From: Chitinivorax sp. PXF-14
GTDB lineage: Bacteria; Pseudomonadota; Gammaproteobacteria; Burkholderiales; SCOH01
Direction of reading: 5' to 3'
Assembly: GCF_040812015.1 (NCBI RefSeq)
Contig: NZ_JBFNXJ010000001.1
Location: 434,001 to 498,000 of the forward strand
Length of the DNA stretch: 64,000 bases
Shown here: positions 1-10,190 of the stretch, piece after piece
How positions within the stretch are numbered: the first letter of the stretch is position 1
Layout of the letters: each line of letters opens with the position of its first letter
Position numbers and translations under genes: made by a program
Notes under the pieces: generated by a model
Told to the model about the DNA's origin: nothing
What the model saw: only the letters and a program-made list of their open reading frames with translations
The model's database searches: none

Positions 1-432
1 ATCGTTAACTTGGCGCAGGCGCTGAGTATGGCGGAAGAGGCTGATGTTGACTTGGTTGAAATTGCACCACAGGCTAGCCCACCGGTTTGCCGCCTGATGG
101 ACTATGGCAAGTTCAAATACCAGGAAAGCAAGAAGCGGCACGAAGCCAAGCTCAAGCAGAAGCAAATCCAGGTCAAGGAAATCAAATTCCGTCCCGGAAC
201 CGATGAGGGTGACTATCAAGTCAAGCTGCGTAATTTGATCCGCTTCCTGCAGGAAGGGGACAAGGCGAAGATTACGCTGCGTTTCCGCGGCCGAGAGATG
301 GCGCACCAGGAGTTTGGCGTGGCACTGTTGAAGCGCGTTGAGGGTGACCTGACCGAAGTTGGCGTGGTCGAGCAGTTCCCGAAGATGGAGGGTCGCCAGA
401 TGATTATGGTGATCGCGCCCAAGAAGAAGTAA
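1..432 (+). CDS. infC: Translation initiation factor IF-3 (5' end outside window)
   Basis: IF-3 binds the 30S subunit, prevents premature 50S joining and proofreads initiator tRNA and start codon. The reading frame is open from base 1 (IVNLAQAL...), so the gene enters from the left; about 30-40 N-terminal residues are missing. What remains covers the end of the N-domain ([14 protein letters not shown]) and the whole C-domain with the near-invariant stretches [14 protein letters not shown] and RFRGREMAH and the terminal APKKK. It heads the usual infC-rpmI-rplT operon. A TTG at position 10 lies inside the conserved N-domain and is not the start. Identification is secure from family motifs. Confidence 0.97.
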   Translation: MVNLAQALSMAEEADVDLVEIAPQASPPVCRLMDYGKFKYQESKKRHEAKLKQKQIQVKEIKFRPGTDEGDYQVKLRNLIRFLQEGDKAKITLRFRGREMAHQEFGVALLKRVEGDLTEVGVVEQFPKMEGRQMIMVIAPKKK

Positions 433-476
433 CCGTATTTGTTGCGATGACGAAAGACGCGTCGCGACAGTGTGAA

Positions 477-503
477 TTTGTCGTGCACAGGTAACGCGAC
501 AAA
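477..503 (+). promoter_or_regulatory. Hairpin in the infC-rpmI leader, possible L20 control region
   Basis: TTTGTCG (477-483) can pair with CGACAAA (497-503) in the 139-bp gap before rpmI. In other bacteria the rpmI-rplT mRNA leader is structured and bound by L20 for autogenous repression. The hairpin is seen directly; the L20 role is inference from gene order only. Confidence 0.35.
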
Positions 504-571
504 TGTGATGACACTGGGGTTTCAAGTGCTGCAGTCGTAGCCACCTCTTGTCGATCAACAAGGAGAGCATT

Positions 572-772
572 ATGCCGAAGATGAAAACCAAGAGCAGCGC
601 CAAGAAGCGCCTCAAGGTGCTGGGCAACGGTGGCGTTAAGCGTAGCAAAGCATTTAAGCGCCACATCCTGACCAAGAAGACCACGAAGAACAAGCGTCAA
701 CTGCGTGGTACGACAATGGTTCATCCCACGAACATGGGTCATGTTCGTGCGATGTTGCCCTACGCTGCTTAA
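572..772 (+). CDS. rpmI: 50S ribosomal protein L35
   Basis: A 66-residue very basic protein of the large subunit, starting [13 protein letters not shown] and ending MLPYAA, matching the L35 family in length and sequence. The ATG at 572 has AAGGAG at 560-565; a longer reading from 548 would add eight unsupported residues. Only 12 bases separate it from rplT, as in the conserved infC-rpmI-rplT operon. Confidence 0.97.
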   Translation: MPKMKTKSSAKKRLKVLGNGGVKRSKAFKRHILTKKTTKNKRQLRGTTMVHPTNMGHVRAMLPYAA

Positions 773-784
773 GGAGATTGAAAT

Positions 785-1144
785 ATGCCACGAGTTAAAC
801 GCGGTGTAACGGCACGCGCCCGTCACAAAAAGGTTCTCGCACTGGCCAAGGGCTATCGCGGTCGTCGTAAAAACGTCTACCGTATTGCCAAGCAGGCGGT
901 AATGAAGGCGGGTCAGTACGCTTATCGTGACCGTCGTCAACGCAAGCGTCAGTTCCGTCAGCTGTGGATTGCGCGTATTAACGCAGCGTCCCGTGAGTGT
1001 GGCCTGACATACAGCCGCTTCATGAATGGTCTGAAGAAGGCTGCGATCGAGATCGACCGTAAGGTGCTGGCTGATCTGGCAGTGTTTGACAAGCCTGCTT
1101 TTGCTCGCATCGTCGAGCAAGCTAAAGCTGGCCTCGCTGCTTAA
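785..1144 (+). CDS. rplT: 50S ribosomal protein L20
   Basis: A 119-residue basic protein that binds 23S rRNA early in large-subunit assembly and, in other bacteria, represses its own operon. The start [16 protein letters not shown] and the stretch [20 protein letters not shown] are L20 hallmarks, and the length is typical. It is preceded by AAGGAG and followed 16 bases later by a strong rho-independent terminator that closes the operon. Confidence 0.98.
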   Translation: MPRVKRGVTARARHKKVLALAKGYRGRRKNVYRIAKQAVMKAGQYAYRDRRQRKRQFRQLWIARINAASRECGLTYSRFMNGLKKAAIEIDRKVLADLAVFDKPAFARIVEQAKAGLAA

Positions 1145-1160
1145 GCTGTCTGGATCATGA

Positions 1161-1188
1161 AAGGGAGGCGAAGGCCTCCCTTTTTTTT
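1161..1188 (+). terminator. Rho-independent terminator after rplT
   Basis: AAGGGAGGC (1161-1169) pairs with GCCTCCCTT around a short GAAG loop, followed by a run of Ts to 1188. It separates the infC operon from pheS. No Phe-rich leader peptide is obvious in the 100 bases before pheS, so this hairpin is read as the operon end rather than a pheST attenuator. Confidence 0.85.
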
Positions 1189-1234
1189 CGAATTTTTGCG
1201 CGTCGGCAGGGGTCGGCGCAGGTGGTAAAAATAG

Positions 1235-2230
<996 letters not shown>

Positions 2231-2248
2231 TTTGCGTGGAACCGGAAT

Positions 2249-4609
2249 ATGAAATTCTCTGAACAATGGTTGCGAACCCTCGTCAACCCGCCGTTGAATA
2301 GTGAAGAGCTGGCGCACCAGTTGACGATGGCGGGGCTTGAGGTAGAGGAAAACCAGCCTGCAGCACCTGACTTCGATAAGGTGGTCGTCGCCGAGGTGCT
2401 GAGTGTGACGCGCCACGAAAATGCAGATCGCCTCAACGTGTGCCAAGTCAATATTGGCCAGGTCGAACCTATACAGATCGTGTGTGGCGCCCCAAACGTC
2501 GCGCCGGGGGTGAAGGTGCCGTGTGCGTTGGTCGGTGCAAATCTGCCCGGCGATTTCAAGATCAAGCAGGCCAAGGTGCGCGGTGTCGAGTCGTTTGGCA
2601 TGCTGTGCTCCGGTGATGAGCTGGGTATGCCGGATGGCATCGATGGCTTGTTGTTGTTACCCGTCGACGCACCTGTGGGTGAAGATTTCCGCGAATATTT
2701 CGGGCTCAACGACCGCGTGTTCACGCTTAAGCTGACGCCGAATCGTGCTGATTGCCTATCCCTGTCCGGCATTGCCCGTGAGCTTGCCGCGCTGAACGAA
2801 ATGACCGTGCCTGTACCCGCACGTCACGATATCGCCGAGTCGAGTGCTAAACAGCTCGAGGTAGTGCTTGACGCGCCCGAGGCGTGCCCGCGGTATTGCG
2901 GTCGCGTCGTCAGCAGCGTCGATTTTAATGCCCCGACGCCCCTGTGGATGGTGCGGCGACTCGCGCGTAGCGGGGTGCGCAGCATTTCGGCCATCGTCGA
3001 CGTGACGAACTATGTGATGCTCGAACTTGGGCAGCCCATGCACGCCTTCGATCTGGCCAAGATCGAGGGGCGAGTTCATGCACGATTGGCCCGTGGCGGT
3101 GAACAGATCACGCTGCTGAACGACAAGACCATCGCGCTCGAGCCGGACATGCTGGTTATTGCCGATGACGCCAAGCCTCTGGCATTGGCCGGGATTATGG
3201 GGGGGGGGGACAGCGCGATTTCGGCCGCAACCCAGGATATTTTCCTGGAAAGCGCATATTTTGACCCAGCCGTCATCCATGGCAAATCGCGTCGGCTCGG
3301 TTTTGGGTCGGACTCCTCCTACCGATTCGAACGAGGTGTCGATTTCGAGCTGCAACGTACCGCATTGGAGCGTGCGACCGAGCTGATTCTCGATATTTGT
3401 GGCGGTGAGTCCGGCGCCGTGAGCGAAGCCTGTGCCAGCTTGCCGGTACGCCATGCCGTCAATTTGCGAGTCAGCCGGATCGCCAGGGTACTTGGCGTGA
3501 GCTTGGAGGCCGGGGCGATTGTTGCCATGCTGGAACGCCTTGGCTTGCGTTGCTCGCTTGCGGGCGACGTGATTCAGGTCCAGCCGCCATCGTTCCGTTT
3601 CGATCTCGTGATCGAGGAGGACCTGATCGAGGAGGTGGCACGCCTATACGGTTATGACACCGTTCCCGTGCGCCCCCCGCTCGGTCAAATGTCGATGTTG
3701 CCGCAGCCGACTGGCGCACGTGCACTCCCGCTGATCAAGCAAGGGATGGTTGGGTGTGGTTACCAGGAGGTCATCAACTATGCATTTGTCGATGAGCAGT
3801 GGGAAATGGACTTGGCTGGGAATACTGCGCCAGTCAAGCTGATCAACCCGATCGCCAGCCAAATGGGCGTGATGCGCTCCACATTGCTGGGGGGGCTGAT
3901 CGCGACGCTGCAGCACAATCTGAATCGCAAGCATGAACGGGTTCGCCTGTTTGAGGTTGGGCGGGTGTTTTTGCGGGCCGACAATCAGCTCGAGCAGCCC
4001 GAGCGGCTGGCAGGACTGGCTTATGGTCCTCGCGTCCAGGAGCAGTGGGGGGCTGCGGCGCAAGCAGTCGATTTCTTTGACGTCAAGGCTGACGTCGAGG
4101 CCCTGTTCTGGCCCCGGCCGTTGCGTTTCGAGGCGGCACCGCATCCGGCTATGCATCCGGGGCGTAGTGCGAAGGTTTGGTTCGATGACAAGCTAGTTGG
4201 CTGGCTCGGTGAATTGCATCCCAATTGGGTGCAGAAATATGACCTGAACCGTGCGCCGGTTATGTTCGAATTGGAGCTTGGAATTTTGGCCGCGAGCGAG
4301 TTGCCGCAGGCCGCACCCATATCCAAATTCCAGGCTGTGCGCCGTGACATTGCTGTTGTTGTTGATGAGCATGTATCGGTACAAGCCTTGCTTGACTCGC
4401 TTGTGTCTGAAAAAATCAGTATAATCAGCGAGATAGCATTGTTCGATGTATATCGCGGCAAAGGCGTTGATGCGGGCTGCAAGAGCCTGGCATTCCGTAT
4501 CCTGTTGCAGGATGCGGACAAGACCCTGACCGACCAGGAGGTCGATGGAGCGGTGGCACGTCTTGTGGCTGCGGTGCATGAAAAGCATGGCGCGAAACTT
4601 AGAATGTAG
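2249..4609 (+). CDS. pheT: Phenylalanyl-tRNA synthetase beta subunit
   Basis: A 786-residue subunit that partners PheS and provides tRNA recognition and editing. Order: an EMAP/tRNA-binding domain (about 39-150, with QIVCGAPNV and FGMLCSGDELG), the B3/B4 editing core, B5 (about 400-475), a catalytic-like domain, and a C-terminal FDX-ACB anticodon-binding domain (about 690-785, KFQAVRRDIAVVVDE). An unbroken run of 11 G falls in the codons for M317-GGG-D321; the reading frame is intact through it, giving IMGGGDSAIS where E. coli has IMGGEHSG. It is followed by ihfA nine bases later, so cotranscription is likely. Confidence 0.98.
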   Translation: MKFSEQWLRTLVNPPLNSEELAHQLTMAGLEVEENQPAAPDFDKVVVAEVLSVTRHENADRLNVCQVNIGQVEPIQIVCGAPNVAPGVKVPCALVGANLPGDFKIKQAKVRGVESFGMLCSGDELGMPDGIDGLLLLPVDAPVGEDFREYFGLNDRVFTLKLTPNRADCLSLSGIARELAALNEMTVPVPARHDIAESSAKQLEVVLDAPEACPRYCGRVVSSVDFNAPTPLWMVRRLARSGVRSISAIVDVTNYVMLELGQPMHAFDLAKIEGRVHARLARGGEQITLLNDKTIALEPDMLVIADDAKPLALAGIMGGGDSAISAATQDIFLESAYFDPAVIHGKSRRLGFGSDSSYRFERGVDFELQRTALERATELILDICGGESGAVSEACASLPVRHAVNLRVSRIARVLGVSLEAGAIVAMLERLGLRCSLAGDVIQVQPPSFRFDLVIEEDLIEEVARLYGYDTVPVRPPLGQMSMLPQPTGARALPLIKQGMVGCGYQEVINYAFVDEQWEMDLAGNTAPVKLINPIASQMGVMRSTLLGGLIATLQHNLNRKHERVRLFEVGRVFLRADNQLEQPERLAGLAYGPRVQEQWGAAAQAVDFFDVKADVEALFWPRPLRFEAAPHPAMHPGRSAKVWFDDKLVGWLGELHPNWVQKYDLNRAPVMFELELGILAASELPQAAPISKFQAVRRDIAVVVDEHVSVQALLDSLVSEKISIISEIALFDVYRGKGVDAGCKSLAFRILLQDADKTLTDQEVDGAVARLVAAVHEKHGAKLRM
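3199..3209 (+). repeat. Eleven-G homopolymer inside pheT
   Basis: Eleven consecutive G from the last base of ATG (Met317) through three GGG codons to the first base of GAC. Slippage by one base would destroy this essential subunit. It may instead be a homopolymer length error in the assembly that happens to preserve frame. Confidence 0.95.
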
Positions 4610-4618
4610 GGAGTATTC

Positions 4619-4927
4619 ATGACGCTGACGAAAGCGGAGCTTGCTGACTTGTTGTTTGAGAAGGTTGGGCTCAACAAGCGTGAAGCAAAAGACATGGTGG
4701 AGTCTTTTTTTGAGGAAATTCGCTTGTCTCTCGAGGAGGGAGATAGCGTGAAGTTATCCGGTTTTGGCAATTTCCAGCTGCGCGACAAGCCGCAGCGTCC
4801 GGGCCGGAATCCCAAGACCGGAGAAGAAATTCCTATTACGGCGCGACGGGTCGTTACTTTTCACGCCAGCCAAAAACTAAAGGGAATGGTTGAGAAACAC
4901 TATGGTGGAAGCGGTTCCGACAACTGA
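4619..4927 (+). CDS. ihfA: Integration host factor subunit alpha
   Basis: A 102-residue DNA-bending protein forming a heterodimer with IhfB; it acts in recombination, replication and as an architectural partner of sigma-54 promoters. [20 protein letters not shown] and the beta-arm [18 protein letters not shown] (60-77), with the DNA-intercalating Pro at 65, identify the alpha type. It overlaps the next gene by 26 bases. Its position directly after pheST is standard in beta- and gammaproteobacteria. Confidence 0.97.
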   Translation: MTLTKAELADLLFEKVGLNKREAKDMVESFFEEIRLSLEEGDSVKLSGFGNFQLRDKPQRPGRNPKTGEEIPITARRVVTFHASQKLKGMVEKHYGGSGSDN

Positions 4928-5279
4928 TCTGCCGCCTATTCCGGCCAAGCGTTATTTTACGATCGGAGAGGTTAGCGACTTGTGCGGCGTCAAGCCGCAC
5001 GTCTTGCGTTACTGGGAGCAGGAGTTTACACAGCTGCGCCCGGTAAAGCGGCGCGGTAACCGGCGCTATTATCAGCACCATGAGGTGTTGCTGATTCGCC
5101 GGATCCGTTCTTTGCTGTACGAACAGGGCTTCACCATCAGTGGTGCCCGTCACCGCCTAGACGAGGAGGGCGGGCGGCCTCATGTGTTCGAACATGTGGG
5201 CGGTGAGCCTGCGGCCGTGGCGAGCATGGAGTCCGTGCGCGCCGAGTTGCTGCATTTGCTTAGCTATCTCGACTCCTGA
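4902..5279 (+). CDS. MerR-family transcriptional regulator
   Basis: A 125-residue regulator. The N-terminal winged HTH is clear: [20 protein letters not shown] followed by YWEQEF and [13 protein letters not shown], the MerR recognition-helix and wing pattern. The C-terminal part is short and has no cysteine cluster like those of metal or redox sensors, so the ligand is unknown. Genes of this type follow ihfA in many beta- and gammaproteobacteria, and the overlap with ihfA implies translational coupling. ATG 4902 is preferred because the protein aligns with relatives from there; TTG 4890, four codons earlier, has the better Shine-Dalgarno (AAAGGGA) and remains possible. Confidence 0.9.
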   Translation: MVEAVPTTDLPPIPAKRYFTIGEVSDLCGVKPHVLRYWEQEFTQLRPVKRRGNRRYYQHHEVLLIRRIRSLLYEQGFTISGARHRLDEEGGRPHVFEHVGGEPAAVASMESVRAELLHLLSYLDS

Positions 5280-5319
5280 TTTTTTGTGGTCCGGGGCTAG
5301 CTTTTCTGGCTCGCTTTGC

Positions 5320-5325
5320 TATAAT
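5320..5325 (+). promoter_or_regulatory. -10 element of the tRNA-Pro promoter
   Basis: A perfect TATAAT lies 14 bases before the mature tRNA-Pro 5' end, suitable for a stable-RNA promoter. No clear TTGACA-like -35 is visible at 17 bases. Confidence 0.6.
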
Positions 5326-5337
5326 GCAGCGCTCTTG

Positions 5338-5415
<78 letters not shown>

Positions 5416-5477
5416 GAATTAAAAAGCCATCCAGATGGATGGTTAGTAGTAAATCAACTATCGACGATAGTTGAAAC

Positions 5478-5553
5478 GCCGCCTTAGCTCAGTTGGTAGA
5501 GCACCTGACTTGTAATCAGGGGGTCGTCAGTTCGAATCCGACAGGCGGCACCA
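5478..5553 (+). tRNA. tRNA-Thr (anticodon TGT)
   Basis: A 76-base cloverleaf with encoded CCA. Acceptor GCCGCCT pairs with AGGCGGC; anticodon stem CCTGA/TCAGG encloses CTTGTAA with anticodon TGT at 5511-5513; the T-arm holds TTCGAAT. It is probably cotranscribed with the tRNA-Pro 62 bases upstream, as no separate promoter is evident. Confidence 0.97.
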
Positions 5554-5560
5554 AATATTG

Positions 5561-5597
5561 ACGGGGACTTACAATCGTAAGTCCCCGTTGTTTTTTT
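5561..5597 (+). terminator. Terminator of the tRNA operon
   Basis: A perfect 12-bp stem, ACGGGGACTTAC (5561-5572) with GTAAGTCCCCGT (5577-5588), AATC loop, followed by TTG and seven Ts. It closes the tRNA-Pro/tRNA-Thr transcript. Confidence 0.92.
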
Positions 5598-5631
5598 GGG
5601 ATGGCTTTTGCCGCCGTGCTATTGGGCAATG

Positions 5632-5660
5632 AAAAAGCGGGCTTTAAGCCCGCTTTTTTG
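5632..5660 (-). terminator. Terminator downstream of folE2
   Basis: AAAAAGCGGGCTT pairs with AAGCCCGCTTTTT at 5632-5660. The A/T flanks on both sides allow termination in either direction. It lies 19 bases beyond the minus-strand folE2 stop, so it most likely ends folE2. Confidence 0.8.
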
Positions 5661-5678
5661 TTCATCTGCTGTGCTGAA

Positions 5679-6479
5679 TCAGGCTGTCTTGTCTGCTTCA
5701 ATCAGTGCGTAGGCCGAATGGTTGTGAATGGATTCGAAATTCTCGGACTCCACGACATAGGCGTCGATCCGGCTGTCGCGGTTGAGCTGCGCGGCAACGT
5801 CCCGTACCATGTCTTCAACAAATTTCGGGTTGTCGTAGGCTCGCTCGGTGACGAACTTCTCGTCGGGGCGCTTCAGCAGGCCGTACAGCTCACATGACGC
5901 CTGTGCCTCAACTAGCTGGACGATGTCTTCGATCCAGACGAGGTCGTTGGTGCGTGCGGTAATGGTCACATGAGAGCGCTGGTTGTGCGCGCCGCGTTCC
6001 GAAATCTTCTTCGAGCAGGGGCAGAGGCTGGTGACCGGGACTAGAACCTTCATGGTCTGGCGATACTGGCCGTCGCGAATTTCACCGACGAATGTGATGT
6101 CATAGTCCAGCAGGCTCTGCACACCAGAGATCGGGGCTGACTTGTTGATGAAATACGGGAAGCTCATTTCGATATAGCCGGACTCGGCTTCCAGGCGCTC
6201 CACCATTTCGCGAGCCATGGCTTCGAAGGACTCGACCGAGATTTCCTTCTCATGGCTGTTGAGGATTTCGACAAAGCGCGACATGTGCGTGCCCTTGAAA
6301 TGCTTGGGCAGATGCACATACATATTGAAGACCGCGATGGTGTGCTGCACGCCACCACTCTTGTCCGCAACCTTCAGCGGATGGCGGATGGACTTGATGC
6401 CTACTTTGTTGATGGCCAGATTACGATGATCTGGCGAATTTTGTACGTCGGCGATGGCTTGTGTATCGACTGGTTTCAT
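5679..6479 (-). CDS. folE2: GTP cyclohydrolase FolE2 (type IB)
   Basis: Converts GTP to 7,8-dihydroneopterin triphosphate, the first step of folate and, in many bacteria, queuosine synthesis. The 266-residue product has the FolE2 features CPC (153-155) within [14 protein letters not shown] (165-170), [10 protein letters not shown] (191-200) and ESIHNHSA (249-256), and resembles the Neisseria enzyme in length and wording. ATG 6479 has AGGA nearby; a reading from 6509 adds ten unsupported residues. In some bacteria FolE2 is a zinc-sparing, Zur-controlled backup of FolE. No Zur-like box is visible upstream, so it may be the main enzyme here. Confidence 0.95.
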   Translation of the reverse strand: MKPVDTQAIADVQNSPDHRNLAINKVGIKSIRHPLKVADKSGGVQHTIAVFNMYVHLPKHFKGTHMSRFVEILNSHEKEISVESFEAMAREMVERLEAESGYIEMSFPYFINKSAPISGVQSLLDYDITFVGEIRDGQYRQTMKVLVPVTSLCPCSKKISERGAHNQRSHVTITARTNDLVWIEDIVQLVEAQASCELYGLLKRPDEKFVTERAYDNPKFVEDMVRDVAAQLNRDSRIDAYVVESENFESIHNHSAYALIEADKTA

Positions 6480-6604
6480 GGCTTTTCCTGCTAAGGGTAA
6501 CGACCGCAATGACGAGGTAGCGTCAAGATGGGGTCAATACCCGATAAAACAACTCGGGATTAAGAAGTTTATCCGATTTGAACGGGCGCAGCGATAGAAA
6601 ATGC

Positions 6605-8461
6605 CTATTGCTGCAATTGAATCAAACGCTTGTTGATCGATGCGAGGATGCCTTCGGTATTGAGGCCGCAATCGGCGAGCAGGAGGGTGGGGTCTCCGTG
6701 TTCGACGTATTCGTCCTTCAGGCCGAGCTGCAGCACATTTGCTGCAACGCCAGCCTGCATGAGCGCTTCGGCAACGGCGGAGCCTGCACCGCCCATGATG
6801 CTGCCTTCCTCGACCGTTACCAATAAGGTGTGTGCTGCTGCCAGTTGCAATACCAGTGTGGTGTCGAGCGGCTTCACGAAGCGCATGTTGGCTACCGTTG
6901 CATCGAGTTGCTCGGCTGCCGCCAAGGCGGGCTGGAGCATGGAGCCAAACGCTAGGATGGCGACGTGCTGGCCCGTGCGGCGGATTTCCCCTTTGCCCAC
7001 TGGCAGGGTAGTCATCTGTTTCTCGATGCTGACGCCGGGGCCGGTGCCGCGCGGATAGCGCACCGCAGTCGGTTGGTCGAGCTGGAAGGCGGTATACAGC
7101 ATCTGGCGGCATTCGTTCTCGTCGGATGGCGCCATGACCACCATGTTCGGAATGCAGCGCAGGTAGACGATGTCGAAGCTGCCGGCGTGTGTTGGGCCGT
7201 CTGCCCCGACCAGTCCTGCGCGGTCGATTGCGAATACGACTGGCAGGTTCTGGATGGCCACATCGTGGATCAACTGGTCATAGGCGCGCTGCAGGAAGGT
7301 CGAGTAGATCGCCACGACCGGTTTCATGCCCTCGCAGGCAACGCCTGCGGCATAGGTGACGGCATGCTGCTCGGCGATGCCGACATCGAAATAGCGCTCG
7401 GGGAACTCCTGCTCGAAGCGGACCAGTCCCGAGCCTTCGCGCATCGCCGGCGTAATGCCGACCAGGCGCTTGTCGAGTGCCGCCATGTCGCACAGCCAGT
7501 CGCCAAAGATCTGGGTGTAGCTCGGTTTGCCGCCGCCCTTGCCGCCCGCGATGCCATTTGCCTTGTCGAACTTGCTGACGCCGTGATAGAGCACCGGGTC
7601 GTTCTCGGCGAGCTTGTAGCCTTGCCCCTTGCGGGTCACGATATGGAGGAACTGCGGGCCGTCGAGTTCGCGCAGGTTCTGCAGGGTCGGAATCAGGACG
7701 TCGAGGTCGTGTCCGTCGATCGGACCGATATAGTTGAAGCCGAACTCCTCGAACAAGGTGCCGGGCGTAAACATGCCCTTGGTGTGTTCCTCGGCGCGGC
7801 GCACGAATTCATGCACGGGGGGCATGGACTCCAATAGCTTGCTGCCACCCTTGCGCACGGTGTTGAAAAACTTGCCCGAAATCAGCTTGGCCAGGTAATT
7901 GTTGAGCGCGCCGACGTTGGGCGAGATCGACATCTCGTTGTCGTTGAGGATGACCAGCATATTGGCATCCATCGCGCCCGCATTGTTCAGGGCCTCGAAG
8001 GCCTGGCCCGCAGTCATGGCGCCGTCGCCGATGATGGCTACCGTCTTGCGGTCTTCGCCCTTGAGCTTGGCCGCCACGGCCATGCCCAGTGCTGCCGAGA
8101 TCGAGGTGGAGGAGTGGCCGACGCCAAAGGTGTCGTATTCGCTTTCCTCCCGCTTGGGGAAGCCGGCAAGCCCGCCTTTCATGCGCAGGCGCGCCATGGC
8201 TTCCCGGCGGCCGGTCAATATCTTGTGCGGATAGCTCTGGTGGCCGACGTCCCACACCAGCCTGTCGTCAGGCGTGTGGTAAACATAATGGAGGGCAATG
8301 GTGAGCTCGATCGCACCAAGATTGGAGGCCAGGTGGCCACCCGTCTTGCTGACCGATTCGAGCAGGAATTCGCGCAATTCGTCGGCAACCTGCTTGAGTG
8401 ACTTGCGGTCGAGCTGGCGCAGATCGGCGGGGTGATTGATGGTATTGAGTAGCGTGTACAT
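6605..8461 (-). CDS. dxs: 1-deoxy-D-xylulose-5-phosphate synthase
   Basis: Condenses pyruvate and glyceraldehyde-3-phosphate to DXP with thiamine diphosphate, the entry step of the MEP isoprenoid pathway. At 618 residues it is standard. The N-terminal domain carries the ThDP signature [10 protein letters not shown] (GDG at 145-147) closed by NDN at 173-175, plus GGHLASNLG (41-49) and [10 protein letters not shown]. The C-terminal half has the transketolase-type domains ([17 protein letters not shown]). ATG 8461 follows AAGGAAATTCG; longer readings upstream are out of family length. It lies 41 bases after ispA, which supplies the next part of the pathway. Confidence 0.97.
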   Translation of the reverse strand: MYTLLNTINHPADLRQLDRKSLKQVADELREFLLESVSKTGGHLASNLGAIELTIALHYVYHTPDDRLVWDVGHQSYPHKILTGRREAMARLRMKGGLAGFPKREESEYDTFGVGHSSTSISAALGMAVAAKLKGEDRKTVAIIGDGAMTAGQAFEALNNAGAMDANMLVILNDNEMSISPNVGALNNYLAKLISGKFFNTVRKGGSKLLESMPPVHEFVRRAEEHTKGMFTPGTLFEEFGFNYIGPIDGHDLDVLIPTLQNLRELDGPQFLHIVTRKGQGYKLAENDPVLYHGVSKFDKANGIAGGKGGGKPSYTQIFGDWLCDMAALDKRLVGITPAMREGSGLVRFEQEFPERYFDVGIAEQHAVTYAAGVACEGMKPVVAIYSTFLQRAYDQLIHDVAIQNLPVVFAIDRAGLVGADGPTHAGSFDIVYLRCIPNMVVMAPSDENECRQMLYTAFQLDQPTAVRYPRGTGPGVSIEKQMTTLPVGKGEIRRTGQHVAILAFGSMLQPALAAAEQLDATVANMRFVKPLDTTLVLQLAAAHTLLVTVEEGSIMGGAGSAVAEALMQAGVAANVLQLGLKDEYVEHGDPTLLLADCGLNTEGILASINKRLIQLQQ

Positions 8462-8502
8462 CGAATTTCCTTGCCTGCCGTGGGGTGGCGGCAGGGTGGG
8501 GG

Positions 8503-9399
8503 CTAAAACTGGCGGGTAACGATAAAGTCGGCAAGCTCGGCCAGGCGGTGGGCGCGCTCGCCAAAGCCTGCAAGGCTGGCTTGCGCGTCGGCCTGCAAAT
8601 CCGCCGCAAGTGCTTTGGCATCCCTGGCCCCGAGCAGCGAGACATAGGTTGGCTTGTTGTGCTCCGCATCCTTGCCGGCGGTCTTTCCCAGCGTGGCGGT
8701 GCTGGCTTCGGCGTCGAGTACATCGTCGACCACCTGGAAGGCGAGGCCGACACATTTGGCGAAGTGGTCCAGGCGGGTGCGTTCCTCATCGTCAAGCGTG
8801 CCGCCGGCCAGGGCGCCCAGCATGACCGAGGCGCGAATCAGCGCGCCAGTCTTGAGGATGTGCATGTGTTCAAGCTCAGGCAGCGTGAGCGCTTGGCCGA
8901 CAGAAGCCAGGTCGATTGCCTGCCCGCCCGCCATGCCGTGCGAGCCTGCTGCCTGTGCCAGCAGGCCAAGCATCTTCAGCTGCGACTGCACGTCTCGTGC
9001 CGCCGCATGGTTGGCCAGCAGGTCAAAAGCCAGGGTTTGCAGGGCGTCGCCGGCCAGTAATGCGGTGGCTTCGTCGAACTGAACGTGAACGGTCGGCTTG
9101 CCGCGGCGTAAGGTGTCGTCGTCCATGCAAGGCAAATCGTCATGCACGAGCGAATAGGCGTGGATCAGTTCGACCGATGCAGCGGCAATATCGAGGTGAG
9201 CGGCGCTGGCCTGCGACAGCTCGCCCGCTGCGTAGACCAGCAGGGGGCGTACCCGCTTGCCGCCGCCCAGGCTGGCATAGCGCATGGCATCGTGCAACAG
9301 GGCGGGGGAGCTGCCGGCGGTGGGCAGCAGGCGTGCCAGCGTGCCTTCGAGATGTTGCTGCCGGCTGCCTGCCCAGGCGAGAAAGTCAGGGGTGCTCAT
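8503..9399 (-). CDS. ispA: Farnesyl diphosphate synthase (polyprenyl synthetase)
   Basis: Condenses DMAPP and IPP to GPP and FPP for quinones, undecaprenyl phosphate and other isoprenoids. The 298-residue protein has the first Asp-rich motif DDLPCMDDD (87-95), the second DDVLD (225-229), and GGGKRVRP near the N-terminus. Its start overlaps the end of xseB by four bases and dxs follows, giving the common xseB-ispA-dxs operon. FPP specificity rests on family resemblance and context. Confidence 0.95.
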   Translation of the reverse strand: MSTPDFLAWAGSRQQHLEGTLARLLPTAGSSPALLHDAMRYASLGGGKRVRPLLVYAAGELSQASAAHLDIAAASVELIHAYSLVHDDLPCMDDDTLRRGKPTVHVQFDEATALLAGDALQTLAFDLLANHAAARDVQSQLKMLGLLAQAAGSHGMAGGQAIDLASVGQALTLPELEHMHILKTGALIRASVMLGALAGGTLDDEERTRLDHFAKCVGLAFQVVDDVLDAEASTATLGKTAGKDAEHNKPTYVSLLGARDAKALAADLQADAQASLAGFGERAHRLAELADFIVTRQF

Positions 9400-9638
9400 G
9401 CGTCCTCCTCGTCATTGCCAAAGCGTTTCAGGCCGTCCTGCTCCAGCACTTCCACCTGTTGCCTGGCGTCAACCAGCTTGCCTTGACAGTATTGCAGCAA
9501 TTCCGCGCCACGCTTGTAGGCGTTGAGTGCGGCTTCCAGTGGCAGATTGCCACTTTCCATGCCGGCGATCAGGCCTTCCAGCTCGGCCAGGGCGGTTTCA
9601 AATGATTCGGGTGCGGGGACTTTAGCGGTTTTGGCCAT
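9396..9638 (-). CDS. xseB: Exodeoxyribonuclease VII small subunit
   Basis: Small helical subunit that binds the large XseA subunit to form the single-strand DNA exonuclease. It has 80 residues, with the family core SFETALAELEGLIAGMESG and LPLEAALNAYKRG. It is the first gene of the xseB-ispA-dxs operon, with a four-base overlap into ispA. xseA is not in the window. Confidence 0.95.
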   Translation of the reverse strand: MAKTAKVPAPESFETALAELEGLIAGMESGNLPLEAALNAYKRGAELLQYCQGKLVDARQQVEVLEQDGLKRFGNDEEDA

Positions 9639-10190
9639 GCCGGGGTCGGTTTTTCACTTTCGGGCAACCCCTAATCTTACCGGATCAAGCCTTGGCTGGC
9701 CAATTTGCGGCCAATGCGTTACGCCCCAAGTGCAGGTGGAGACCCTGTGGCGGGTCAGGGTCGATCGCCTTCAGTGTAGGCCAGCCGTGCAGGAACGCCC
9801 ATGTCATCCTCGCCATCCGGAGGAAACCGCCTGTCGTGCCGGAGGGTGAGAAGGAGAAAGCTTGTATGACGCTTGCCGGCAACGCCCCTTGAATGCTCGA
9901 CAAGCGTCCCGTGCTTGCATAATACCGGGGCGAATTGCGTCTATTTACCGTCTGCAGGGGCTGCCGGTCCCTCTGGCCCCTCTGCACATACCCGCTGCCG
10001 ACTGGTTGGGGTGAATTGGTTGGTTGGCTATGGTCTTCATTTTTTGGATGTTTTTGCTTCAAATATTGCTTGCCCGGGGGGGGGTAAAGGGGGCACAATA
10101 CGCGCCCTCCACTTTTTTCATCTTTAAACACATCCGTAAACTCGCCTGGCGAGACTCGGAATGACTTGACTTCACAGAGGGGTCTGGAAC
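9639..10190. other. 552-bp gap between divergent xseB and the Rieske gene
   Basis: No convincing gene. The minus strand is open for 148 codons (9685-10131), but codon use and composition are unlike the neighbours and there is no ribosome-binding site; a plus-strand 84-codon frame (9873-10127) also lacks support. The left part (9700-9890) is GC-rich; the right part holds short T-rich tracts, a 9-G run (10076-10084) and the presumed Rieske promoter. It could be a decayed gene or an unrecognised RNA. Confidence 0.5.
10070..10099 (+). promoter_or_regulatory. Candidate promoter with a G9 run in its spacer
   Basis: TTGCCC (10070-10075) and CACAAT (10094-10099) match the sigma-70 -35 and -10 hexamers at four of six positions each and are 18 bases apart. 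Nine of the 18 spacer bases are a G run (10076-10084). If real, run-length change would alter spacing and so promoter strength. Confidence 0.35.

Noticed and set aside
5516-5701. 61-codon minus-strand frame over tRNA-Thr
   Set aside because: The product ends VPPVGFELTTP, a well-known artefact of translating the antisense of a tRNA 3' end.
6480-6604. Zur-type operator before folE2
   Set aside because: No GTTATA-N2-TATAAC-like palindrome is present in the upstream gap.
9873-10127. 84-codon plus-strand frame before the Rieske gene
   Set aside because: It runs through the G9 tract and the presumed promoter, lacks a ribosome-binding site, and has no family features.
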